64,000 nucleotides of DNA from assembly GCA_002633005.1 (NCBI GenBank), contig NMRA01000064.1, positions 605,895 through 669,894 on the forward strand, written 5' to 3'. The DNA comes from Phoronis australis. Its lineage: Eukaryota > Phoronida > Phoronidae. Made by a program: the position numbers and the translations under genes. Positions 24,801 through 33,510 of this stretch are shown in pieces. The notes beneath the pieces are model-generated. The model ran no database searches and was not told where the DNA came from. It was given only the letters and a program-made list of their open reading frames with translations. Numbering within the stretch: the first letter of the stretch is position 1; every line of letters starts with the position of its first letter.

Positions 24801-25701
24801 TTTTATGAATGTTCGCAGGTTTGTTGGCATGTAGTTCAACTCTGTTTGTTTGTGCTACAACTTGTTGTGTAAACTGAAATGTTCATTCATTATAGTAAAC
24901 AAGCGGCAACCAATGAGCCGACAGCAGACAACAGTATCGGTAATGTGACAGGTAGTAACTCTGTCAACGTGTTCTTGGGTCTGGGATTGCCATGGACTAT
25001 AGCAGCCATTGTTTGGGCGGCCAGGGTGAGTTGCGTGTTCAGCTCGGTCAACTGCAGTGCATGCTTAACAATAATTGATTTATTTTCATTTACTGTAGCT
25101 TTTTACGAATCACTATGGGTGTGTGCCCTAGTGACATTTTAGGTTTTCTTTGTGTTTACCTCAATATCTATCAAGTTCATGAAAGTTGGCAAATAAGTTT
25201 CCATGTAGGAGACAATGGCACCTGGCTAGTTTCAGCTTTCATATTAAATACAATTCCCTGAAATTAGCAGCACCAGGAAACATCGACCCTGACTTTTTAA
25301 AAAGTTTGCTCTTAAACTCAGTAACATACTCGGCTCATTGTCCATCCTTTCATGTTTGGGATTTGCAATTTAAACATCCTGGTTGTTTTCCCAGACGAAT
25401 GAAGTAAAACATTGGTGTACAGTACAGTTCCTTCAATCACATCTGCTGTCTTTTTCAGGGTAAATCGTTCCGTGTCGAGGCGGGCTCTCTGGCGTTCAGT
25501 GTTACAATTTACGCTGTTTTTGCTCTTGTCTGTTTGCTCCTCATAGTCATGCGTCGGTACGTTGCGATGTTTGGTGGAGAACTCGGTGGCAACAAAACCC
25601 TCAAGATAATCACCTTCATTTTCATGGCATCGTTGTGGGTACTATACGTCCTACTATCTATTCTAGAAAACTTGAACGTTATTCCTAATCCTATGAAGTA
25701 A
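3690..25701 (+). CDS. SLC8A: Sodium/calcium exchanger (NCX, SLC8 family), 3' part, 10 exons in window
   Basis: Plasma-membrane antiporter that exchanges Na+ for Ca2+. Ten exons join without phase conflict: 3690-3857, 13182-13387, 14851-15080, 15711-15943, 18103-18120 (candidate microexon), 19682-19787, 20778-20956, 23912-24111, 24896-25025 and 25459-25701, encoding about 570 residues plus stop. In order these give the end of the large cytoplasmic loop ([13 protein letters not shown]), Calx-beta domain 1 ([14 protein letters not shown] ... IINDD), Calx-beta domain 2 ([14 protein letters not shown] ... IVNDD), the loop end ([15 protein letters not shown]) and the C-terminal membrane half with the alpha-2 repeat ([27 protein letters not shown]). 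The N-terminal transmembrane exons must lie left of the window. The GLKD stretch usual before FVALGTS is replaced by TCPPMI, which is odd. Family assignment is secure; which SLC8 paralogue is not. Confidence 0.95.
8070..8480. repeat. Probable relative of the 2958-3350 MITE
   Basis: Contains CGACTTGCTCCACTTAAGTC, GAGTGCAACTTGCTC and AGTTGCTCTGTGTCGTCTG, words of the same type as the interior and ends of 2958-3350. The ends are not clear enough to define a target duplication. Confidence 0.3.
8928..9046 (+). repeat. Local tandem duplication, about 70 bp, two copies
   Basis: Two near-identical blocks, each running from ACATTTAGA-TATxACTGAT through GCTATAATAAAAATAGTGAA. No coding content. Confidence 0.7.
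9395..9445 (-). mobile_element. Penelope-like 3'-end motif (CTGATGA...GAAAC)
   Basis: On the minus strand CTGATGATGGTG is followed by TTTCAATAAATGCCGAAAC. The stretch between CTGATGA and GAAAC can fold: GGTGTTT can pair with AAATGCC around a CAAT loop. CTGATGA-stem-GAAAC is the hammerhead ribozyme core carried by Penelope-like elements, and a similar word is common at their 3' ends. The base after CTGATGA is T rather than the usual G, so an active ribozyme is doubtful. Confidence 0.35.
11225..11405 (+). repeat. Direct repeat, copy 1 (partner 11716-11909)
   Basis: About 90% identical to 11716-11909, beginning CTTTTTATTG and ending CTTCAAACATAAAT. Two copies about 500 bp apart in direct orientation resemble either a local duplication or the ends of a short terminal-repeat element. 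No TG...CA ends were recognised. Confidence 0.65.
11716..11909 (+). repeat. Direct repeat, copy 2 (partner 11225-11405)
   Basis: Second copy, with a roughly 14-bp insertion (ACACGGTCTCC region) relative to copy 1. The 310 bp between the copies have no recognisable gene. Confidence 0.65.
12830..12875 (-). mobile_element. Second Penelope-like 3'-end motif
   Basis: Minus strand reads CCTGATGATGAGACATGTC followed by ATCTCAAAATATAT; TGAGA and TCTCA can pair. The upstream minus-strand words ACATGTTCATTTCACC and the following frame resemble the tail of a Penelope-like element. Weak evidence on its own, but it shares words with the tail of the element at 33142-33510. Confidence 0.3.
13182..13387 (+). 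CDS. SLC8A: NCX exon: start of Calx-beta domain 1
   Basis: Acceptor ataattacag; translation begins [16 protein letters not shown] and contains [20 protein letters not shown], the first strands of CBD1. Donor is AA|gtatgt; the exon has 206 nt and ends with two bases of a codon that the next exon completes as Lys. Confidence 0.92.
13388..14850. other. NCX intron, nothing recognised
   Basis: AT-rich sequence between the two CBD1 exons, without supported coding, RNA or repeat features. Confidence 0.6.
14851..15080 (+). CDS. SLC8A: NCX exon: rest of Calx-beta domain 1
   Basis: Acceptor atttgtttag. Encodes [18 protein letters not shown] ... [18 protein letters not shown] ... TVTIINDD, the typical Calx-beta pattern with acidic Ca2+-site residues. 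Donor gtaaag; ends with the first base of a codon completed as Glu by the next exon. Confidence 0.95.
15272..15495 (-). mobile_element. SINE-like repeat, copy 2
   Basis: Second copy of the repeat at 1611-1828, in the intron between the Calx-beta exons. On the minus strand it keeps CTTTACTCAAAGTCGTGGG, similar to the box-B side of a tRNA-derived head, and ends with TTATTTTTTT. Together the two copies suggest a head of the form TTTACTCxAxGTCGTGGGTT. Confidence 0.5.
15711..15943 (+). CDS. SLC8A: NCX exon: first part of Calx-beta domain 2
   Basis: Acceptor tgtgttgcag. Encodes [19 protein letters not shown] ... [19 protein letters not shown] ... EIVIIDDQ and stops at CAG|gtatgt in phase 0. The domain is cut in the IIDD loop, the place where NCX genes are alternatively spliced. 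A 13-bp minisatellite begins shortly after the donor. Confidence 0.95.
15971..16217 (+). repeat. 13-bp minisatellite (GATGTCAGGTGGA)
   Basis: About 18 imperfect copies of a 13-bp unit, consensus GATGTCAGGTGG[AG], starting 28 bp after a CBD2 donor site. The open frames across it are an effect of the repeat and not genes. Confidence 0.85.
17350..17720. repeat. G-rich dispersed repeat candidate
   Basis: Begins CCCCGGGCAGGGGGGGGGCA and continues with ACTTACACAGGGGAGG and a GGTATACGCAGGACATG word. The look is that of an interspersed element, but no second copy or inverted ends are in the window. Confidence 0.25.
18103..18120 (+). CDS. SLC8A: Candidate 18-nt NCX cassette microexon (KKKGGK)
   Basis: A pyrimidine-rich acceptor (gcactttctctcag) and a donor gtaacg flank exactly 18 nt encoding KKKGGK. 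It is phase 0 on both sides, so it can be included or skipped without shifting the frame between IIDDQ and DTEKDECF. Vertebrate NCX genes have short cassette exons at this point of CBD2. Not proven: transcript data are needed. Confidence 0.6.
18121..19681. other. NCX intron, nothing recognised
   Basis: Sequence between the candidate microexon and the second half of CBD2. A short frame at 18218-18574 has no family features. Confidence 0.5.
19682..19787 (+). CDS. SLC8A: NCX exon: second part of Calx-beta domain 2
   Basis: Acceptor catctttacag. Encodes [18 protein letters not shown] ... [10 protein letters not shown] and ends in phase 1 at gtgaga. It completes CBD2 with the closing VNDD motif. 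Confidence 0.93.
19788..20777. other. NCX intron, nothing recognised
   Basis: AT-rich; no supported feature beyond the flanking splice sites. Confidence 0.55.
20778..20956 (+). CDS. SLC8A: NCX exon: loop end before the second membrane half
   Basis: Acceptor ctcccaccag. Encodes [20 protein letters not shown], then [19 protein letters not shown] and [13 protein letters not shown]; donor gtacgt, phase 0. The WQDQF-AM-VNGG and HFLTFG-K blocks are hallmarks of NCX just before the next transmembrane helix. Confidence 0.95.
21138..22100 (+). repeat. Imperfect higher-order repeat with CCCCTAGTGGC and TTGATGGATTTTCATAA words
   Basis: Three rounds of an alternating pattern: a CCCCCTAGTGGCAATTTTATT-type block near 21280, 21569 and 21943, and a CCTxxTGGCCT...GTCTGGTTTTTGG-type block near 21403, 21825 and 22056. 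GATGGATTTTCATAAAA and CTCTAAGGATCATTAT recur between them. Copies are divergent. Probably a degenerate tandem array; no coding content. Confidence 0.6.
22458..22967. mobile_element. 510-bp hAT-like MITE with CGGAAA subterminal repeats
   Basis: Begins CAGGGCTTGGAAT and ends with its reverse complement ATTCCAAGCCCTG, a 13-bp perfect terminal inverted repeat. It is flanked on both sides by ATAACA (22452-22457 and 22968-22973), a 6-bp target duplication. CGCGGAAA-type words recur near both ends, like subterminal transposase sites. No transposase frame. The CAGGG terminus suggests hAT; a 6-bp duplication is slightly short for that superfamily. Confidence 0.75.
22798..24016 (+). repeat. Roughly 610-bp near-perfect direct duplication split by a single N (assembly artefact)
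   Basis: 22798-23407 and 23409-24016 are almost identical (a 2-bp indel at TATATCAT/TATCAT and a few substitutions such as ACACGG/ACGCGG and AAGATGAAAT/AAGATGGAAT). The block spans the right part of the MITE, the intron and the first half of the NCX transmembrane exon. Copy 1 stops exactly at the N at 23408. This is what two alleles joined end to end look like. Confidence 0.85.
23303..23407 (+). other. Truncated second copy of the NCX transmembrane exon, ending at an N
   Basis: Identical in translation to the first 35 codons of the exon at 23912, with the same acceptor context. It is cut off at 23407 immediately before the single N at 23408. It has no donor and could not splice. It belongs to the duplicated block 22798-23407 / 23409-24016 and is most likely an assembly artefact, not a second exon. 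Confidence 0.85.
23912..24111 (+). CDS. SLC8A: NCX exon: transmembrane helices and first half of alpha-2 repeat
   Basis: Acceptor tctcgttacag. Encodes [20 protein letters not shown], a second hydrophobic stretch and [18 protein letters not shown]; donor gtacgt, ends with two bases of a Ser codon. The alpha-2 residues T, S and D of GTSLPD are kept. The first 105 nt of this exon also occur at 23303-23407 next to an N, which I read as an assembly duplication. Confidence 0.95.
24112..24895. other. NCX intron, nothing recognised
   Basis: No supported feature between the two alpha-2 exons. Confidence 0.6.
24896..25025 (+). CDS. SLC8A: NCX exon: second half of alpha-2 repeat
   Basis: Acceptor cattatag. 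Encodes [20 protein letters not shown], then [19 protein letters not shown] and VWAAR; donor gtgagt, phase 0. GNVTGSN-VNVFLG is the signature of the alpha-2 ion-binding repeat. Confidence 0.95.
25459..25701 (+). CDS. SLC8A: NCX terminal coding exon
   Basis: Acceptor tctttttcag. Encodes [20 protein letters not shown], a basic MRRYV turn, [13 protein letters not shown] and a last hydrophobic helix ending NVIPNPMK and TAA at 25699-25701. The FxVxxGxLAFSV and GGELGG blocks match NCX C termini. Confidence 0.95.
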   Translation, partial: GKSFRVEAGSLAFSVTIYAVFALVCLLLIVMRRYVAMFGGELGGNKTLKIITFIFMASLWVLYVLLSILENLNVIPNPMK

Positions 25702-26430
25702 GGCCGACTAGTAATGGGCGTGTTTGTATCGTCATGTGCGCAAGGATATAATATGTAGAAGTTGTATCACAATGTCAAGAGATGTAATGTGAACTTGTGG
25801 TATGGAGCACATGCTGTTTAAATTTTGATATTTTTAAAATGTACGCCGTCACTGACGTGTAGGTAAGATATGACTGTAATATGTCTCACTAAATGTGAAA
25901 TGTTGCATCAATTGGAAGGTTTTCAGGCAAAATACGATGTCATCACTTGGTTACTGGTGACGGGATGTCTAGCTACTGGTTGCAAAACTTGTCTTTTTAT
26001 ATTAGATTCTATTTATTTATTTATCTTGAAATTTTAACTTAGTGTTATTAGTATTCGATTAGTCCTTGTCTCATCTAGGTAATCAAAACTCAAGAGCGAT
26101 AATTTTGTATTAATTTGTCTAAGTTTTATTAATTATTGTTTCTGTAAACACACTGTGCACAAATTGTTTCAATTTTATTGTTATTGAAACTGTTAGGAAA
26201 TTAAACAAGGTGTATGAATGCTGAGAGCAAATATGTCTGCTTCAGTATGATGAGCTCGACAAAATTTAGGAAATACAAATTAACGGAGTGAGCAGATTTT
26301 ATATTTTCTTAAAACAGAAGTCACAGTTCCTTTATTTTGAATTTTTCTGTTTCGATTAATTGTGACTTCCGGCTCTACATTTTCAGCAGTGTAATTAATA
26401 AAGATACTGATGTGATGTTAACAAAATAAA
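25702..26430 (+). other. Probable NCX 3' untranslated region
   Basis: AT-rich, without coding potential, between the NCX stop codon and two AATAAA hexamers at 26397 and 26425. The exact cleavage site cannot be read from sequence. Confidence 0.5.
26397..26430 (+). terminator. Two candidate polyadenylation signals for NCX
   Basis: AATAAA at 26397-26402 and again at 26425-26430, about 700 nt after the stop codon, on the sense strand of NCX. Confidence 0.5.
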
Positions 26431-27196
26431 TATTGTAATTTATATTTTACTACTTTTCTTATTTCAATGTATTACATAGAGAGATGCTTGTTCTTACATT
26501 ATCGCCTCGCATGTCTTATTTTAGTTTGAAAATCTTGAAGATGTGCTTCAGTTTTGTCTAAATATACTCCCCCAGATCAAATGCTGACATCTTCTGCTTT
26601 CACCAAGCACTCGTGAACCCCCTTGACCCCCCCTGGATCCGCCAGTCCACTTTCACCCAGCACTCATGACTGTTTTGCTAAATCTGAAATTATCTGGCCG
26701 CTTGCACAAGTGCCACAAAAATTGGAGACCAAAAATTTGTCGACAATTTCTGTGCTGTATTTGGTTGAAATTTCGTTGTGAATTTTGCAAGAAGTTGGAC
26801 ACCATTTTGTCTGCAATTTAAATAAATTTCGTTATACCTTCTTAATACTAGAAGCAATGATAGCCGATTAGTTGGTCTCATGCACACTAGAGGGCAGCAG
26901 GTGTCATGTGTACGTCATTGCTTTCAGGTTTTCTGTTGGAAATAGTTACGCAAGTGCTTGTCACATCTCATTCTTCATTGTTACCAATTTTGGTTGCTAG
27001 GGTAGTAATAAGTTGCATCACGCTGAGATAGGATATGTAAGGCTCACAAATATCAAATTTTTCCCTACCAAGTACCACATGCTCTCCAAATTTGATTCAC
27101 GGAGGAGCACATGAACATTACTGCTGGCAAGGAACAAAGTGTTTAAAGGAGGAATAAACCCATCTGTTCAGTATCAATTGCTGGTTAACGGTTACT

Positions 27197-27258
27197 TTGG
27201 GTCATTTGCAGTCCCTATAGGTCATTTGCAGTCACTATGGGTCATTTGCAGTCACTAA
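27197..27258 (+). repeat. Three tandem copies of a 20-bp unit
   Basis: GGTCATTTGCAGTCACTATG and two close variants in direct succession. Confidence 0.8.
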
Positions 27259-28117
27259 GATTAGAAAAGATTTCTAGGCTCAAGAAGATGAAATGCACTG
27301 TTATTTCTTCAGGACTGGCCCATTAAGCGTGTTGTCACCGTGGGTTAAATTTCAGTCACCAAGGCTTCATGGCTGTCACGGGAATCCTAGATAATTGACT
27401 GTGTGCAATTTCCGAATTCTAAGGAAATTAACACTGTGGCATAATATTTGAAGAGCAAAGTTTATGTTTTTTTTTGCAAAAGCGCAGCGTTTAGTTGTTA
27501 CAAATCATTTGTGTTGGATTTATTCGTTTTATGTATAAATCAACCCCATGACAAGACTTAATACAAATACTATGGAATTTTTTGAGGAGACAATGAGAGT
27601 GGTCAGGGCTACACAAAGTGCAACAGGGTGCTAAAACAAGTGTCAACACTTGGTACGGGAATGCCTTTCTTGTTTCTGTTGCTCATGTATCTTAAATTAC
27701 GATTTTGCAGCAATCTAAGTTGAGGGGAAAGTAATATGTAAGGCCATGCATTTCCACTCGTCTTGCTGTCTATCAAGCTTCGACTTCCTCGAGGTTTATC
27801 GAGCTGCAATGTGTGAATAGGAGGAACCAATCACTCCATACTTGTGTGGTATTATTAATCAGATTTGCATCTCAAAAAAGTTCTTTGAAGTTTTGTTAAT
27901 GTAGTCATCACTTATGTCTTAAGTTTGTCACTTTTATTATGTATAGTAAGTATATGTATACTTGGACGACTGCAGGTGTACAGCTACAAACAGAGATATC
28001 CGAGTTGAGTGATATTTACCTCGCGCCATTGTTACCTGCGCATAGAAAGGCAAAACTCACCTTCATGTAAACTACGAGTGTAGTAAACTGCATCAATATA
28101 GTACACACGTCTACAGT

Positions 28118-28373
28118 GAGTTACCGAGATTTGTTATTGGCTACCAAAAATAATGAGTTACCGAGATTTGTTATTGGCTACCAAAAATAATGAGTTACCG
28201 AGATTTGTTATTGGCTACCAAAAATAATGAGTTACCGAAATTTGTTATTGGCTACCAAAAACAATGAGTTACCGAGATTTCTTATTGGCTACCAAAAATA
28301 ATGAGTTACCGAGATTTCTTATTGGCTACCAAAAATGAGTTACCGAAATTTGTTATTGGCTACCAAAAATAAT
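28118..28373 (+). repeat. 37-bp tandem repeat, seven copies
   Basis: Unit GAGTTACCGAGATTTGTTAT + TGGCTACCAAAAATAAT, repeated seven times with few substitutions (CGAGA/CGAAA, TTGT/TTCT) and one 3-bp deletion. There are no unique spacers, so it is a minisatellite and not a CRISPR-like array. Confidence 0.9.
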
Positions 28374-29562
28374 CGGCTAAACATTTAGCTCAACTCGCCT
28401 GTATACACAAAGATTTATGGTCCCAAGCTCGCTTGCATTCAACACTTGTAGCTGCCCATCTTGCTCACTTTCCTGTAAACTATTTCTACCTTAGTTTTAT
28501 TTTATTTGATGTTTGTCTATGCATGACTTCACTCTGTTTGTGCAATGGTGTGTACTGTTTTAGTGTTGGCATTATAAACTTCTGTTTTCTACTGTACTTT
28601 TAATATTCTGAATAAACATACATGTGATGTGGGGATGTACGCTTAGATTCATTGCAGCACCTGGCCTTGTCCAGGGCCTGCTGATGTCTGAATCAAACAC
28701 CAGTATACCAACTAAACACCTGAAATCATTTAGACCTTTGGTCAGAATCTAATCCTTTAACATGAAATTAAAATTATTTTTAATATGTTCTGTCTCAATT
28801 TGGTATAAATTCGAGATAAGAACATTATAGTTCATGCAAATGAGTTTCAAGCCAAAGTTTGCATTTGATTGACTTCTAGATTAGAGCTAAAAACGAGAAA
28901 TTTCGAACTTTTAGCCTTACTGATGGAGTCATTTAGTGAAAGCTAGGATTAGACAGTTATCCATGTATAGTCATTATGTACTTGAGCACACACTAATAAA
29001 TACCACAGACTTCATATAGAAGTAGAAAAGAAAATGCCAAAAATAATTCCAATATCTAGCAAGATTAGCACCTGAGCCCTGGTCTGGCAGCAATTGCACA
29101 CCTGGTCTGGGGCAGTTGTTGCAGGCTTTTTACTTTCATTCCCCACAGACGGTCAATATTCAGAGATAAAAAGTAGATTTCTTTATATTTGAGGTGTGAT
29201 AACCTTTTGGACATGGTTTCAATTCAGGCTTCCTGCAGGTTTACACTATAGCTCAAATATTGAAAAGGTGAGATAACAATTATGTAAGTGGAGTAAATCA
29301 AAACTTGTTTTTTTAACAAAAAGCACAGGTTTAACGCCGCTTTAACTCAATGAACTGTTAAAACATTTACCCTGAATGCCTCCATGTCCTACGTTTTGAT
29401 ATCTTCACCTACTGCATTTTGACAGATAAACATTTAAACCAATTTCAAAACATTAACAACCTAAAGTTATATCCAGCCTTTGTCAAAACCTTCACTTAAT
29501 TTAGACCAGTTGCCACTACAATACTGGAGTCAAACCTGACAGTTTGTTATGGATTTGATGGT

Positions 29563-29645
29563 AGGGTCATTAAGCTGACTTGAGGGTAGGGTCATTAAGC
29601 TGACTTGAGGGTAGGGTCATTGAGCTGAATTGAGGGTAGGGTCTT
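29563..29645 (+). repeat. 25-bp tandem repeat, about four copies
   Basis: Unit GGGTAGGGTCATTAAGCTGA + CTTGA, three full copies and a partial one. Intergenic, downstream of MRM2. Confidence 0.8.
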
Positions 29646-30036
29646 TAAGCCGTCTTGACCAAACGCATCACTTTATGAACCAAGTAATAACTATCAGTTG
29701 TTTTGAAACTCGGGAGCCATTTGTAATCTGTGTAAAGTTGGCAGCAGTTTTGTAATGGCAAGGGACTAAATCAAAAGTTAAATTTTTGGTAGAAGACAAC
29801 TTAAAGCATCATTAAATATTCTTTACAAATTTCATGAAATTATAAATTTGTATGTTTTACGCAGTTCCAGTGCCTACATTTTACATGAAGGTTACACCCG
29901 TGCCAGCCCTGCATGGTCCATGGGCGCGTGATTACTTCTACCAAATTTGAACACTGCACTGACCATTAATGAACACATCAGACCCAATTCAACATTTAAC
30001 TTGACAAAACTACCATGAACACTAAGTTTTAAAAAG

Positions 30037-31261
<1,225 letters not shown>

Positions 31262-31500
31262 TTATGACATTTGACTTAAGTGTTCACCTAGCATCAGCAG
31301 ATAATCCCACGTGGACCTTCCTTACAGTAAAATACAGAAAACAGCATTCACTTAAGCCAATTTGGCATTGAAATACACTTTCCACAATAAATTAACGGTA
31401 ACCTTTGTGTTATTTCCAAACATAAAATGACACACACTATGTCAGGTTTTAACAAAGTTCCAAGCTTTGTGAGCATCTAAACTGAAGACAATTCTGTGCA

Positions 31501-31905
31501 TATAGCCACCTGTCTTAGCTGAGCCTGACTGGACTACACTATGTGGATATAGCCAGCTGTCTTTGCTAAGTCTGGATAGACTACACTCTGTGGATATAGC
31601 CAGCTGTCTTTGCTAAGTCTGGCTAGACTACACTATGTGGATATAGCCAACTGTCTTAGCTGAGTCAGGCTGGACTACACTCTGTGGATATAGCCAGTTG
31701 TCTTAGATGAGCCTGGCTGGACTACAGTCAGTGGATATAGCCAGCTGTCTTAGCTGAGCTTGGCTGGACTATACTCAGTGGATATAGCTAGCTGTCTTAG
31801 CTGAGCTTGGCTGGACTACACTCTCTGGATATAGCAAGCTGTCTTAGCTGAGCCTGGCTGGACTACACTCTGTGGATACAGCCAGCTGTCTTACTTCGAG
31901 CCTGT
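31501..31905 (+). repeat. 47-bp minisatellite, about 8.6 copies
   Basis: Unit TAGCCAGCTGTCTTAGCTGA + GCCTGGCTGGACTACACTCT + GTGGATA, with about 10% divergence between copies. It lies about 260 bp upstream of the MRM2 start codon, so it may sit in or near that promoter. Confidence 0.9.
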
Positions 31906-33141
31906 CTGGAATACGCACTTTTCGCAAAACCCCAATTCAGGAGTTGCTANAAACGTTTGAATCAACGAATACTATATATTTGTGAGAGTTAAATCAAGTC
32001 CTATTCAGATCATAACTTTGAAGTGGAATAATTGGGTGAGTAAGACAACAAGCCGGTTTTATGCTTAGGCGGACGACTATAGGGTTTCGGAGTGTATATC
32101 TCATACAAGTGAACGCTTGTTGTCAGCCACTGCAGTCTATGTATAACTACTGACTATTGATTCTTTAACTCTAGTCCTACCATGCTATAGACTTGTGTAA
32201 GCAATAGTGACAAGATGGTTACTTCTATTCTCAGAGTCAGGTTGATGCAAGTTAACAAAATGTGCCACATTTCACAAAATAATTAATAAATTGTAGAACT
32301 CAAGGAGCAAAATATTCATTTAATAAAAAACTTTTAACAGATAGAACTACTTGTTAAATAATTTGCATTGTTTAAACACATGTGGCTTTGATTCTTCAAG
32401 TTTCACTCTATTAGCATCCCACCACTTCCACCTGTGTTGTGCTAAAAATCCTCTCTAAATCGCTTAACTGCCCAGAGACAATTGCCAGATCTGGACTAGT
32501 GCAGATGGTGAAGGTAACAAGTCTGTAATCTCAGTATCTCTGTTTTGATCGAACCACTCAGCTTTCGCTAAATTCCTTCCTTTTTCTATTCCAACTCTGA
32601 ACTGGCATTAACAAATTGCTGTTTGTGAGCTGGAGAAAACATCTAGGGCTATTCTTCGGACTTGCGGGACGAGACATCGATTTATGCTTAATTATTGAAT
32701 ATTTCATTTGATCTGTTCTTCTTTCCAGGCACGGATGAGTTGGTGAGCTGGAAAATGTTACTTATTTCAGCGAACCATGTCTTTCTCGTTTTTCTTCGTG
32801 GGCGCAGACATCTTGGTAATCACTTGAGTCTTGAAATTTGCCATTTCCCCAATAGGTGGAGCCTACTTAAAGCTCCGATTGCAAAAAAAATTAGCAATAA
32901 AGTTTATTTAAAGTCGAGTTTTGGGTATAAACAAGTTAAAATCAGCACAGATGTAAGTTTCTGACAAGAAAGACTATATACAATTACTCACAAACAATAA
33001 CAGAGCTACAAGCATGAAAATTTTGAGACATCCTGATGAGAAAACAGATAAATTTTGAGTCTCAGATACTGGAATAAAAACTTACAAAAAGTAGCGACGT
33101 TGCGTCCTCCACGAACTTCAGCTTGGCTTGTGACGTTATCG

Positions 33142-33510
33142 TTATTCTGGCCAATTGGTGGCGTTTTGACCTGACGGCGCGGCATTGACGTCAAAGAACA
33201 CCATCCCATACGTGTGATACTCGAATCTTAAACCGCCTCTTTTATTTAAAGAGGGACTCCCAATGCTCTCATGGAGAGCTTCCTTTACACCTCTTCTGAA
33301 CCAGTCTTCCTCAAAGTCTAGGATAACGACATCATCAGTATTGAAATCATGTCCAGTGTCGCACAGGTGGCTAAAAATAGCCGAATCATAAGTGTCCCCG
33401 TAGCTAGGACGACGATGTTGTGAAAGACGCATTTTTATGGACTGTTTCGTTTCACCTATGTAACTGCCTGAGCACTGGGGATTTTTACACTGAACACCAT
33501 AGACAACACA
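33142..33510 (-). mobile_element. Penelope-like retroelement remnant, GIY-YIG endonuclease end
   Basis: A minus-strand frame reads FNSLHSQLVNVKDKTLKGN, then CVVYGVQCKNPQCSGSYIGE and TKQSIKMRLSQHRR, followed by FSHLCDTGHDFNTDDVVILD and VKEALHESIGSPSLNKRGGL. VxxxxC-(SG)-YIGET-R..H and the ALHESI-SLN-GGL tail are the GIY-YIG endonuclease as fused to Penelope-like reverse transcriptases. An in-frame TAG lies upstream and no reverse transcriptase domain is recognisable, so this is a truncated dead copy. Downstream minus-strand words (ATGTCTCAAAATTTTC) recall the motif at 12830. Confidence 0.8.

Larger units (their letters stand above)
26431..30036. other. Intergenic stretch between convergent NCX and MRM2
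   Basis: No conserved gene. It contains short tandem repeats at 27190-27260, 28118-28373 and 29563-29645. A C-rich word CCCCCCCTGGATCCGCC near 26627 resembles a degraded transposon end. Confidence 0.6.

Noticed and set aside
28118-28373. CRISPR-like array
   Set aside because: Units are contiguous with no unique spacers, in an animal genome. It is a minisatellite.
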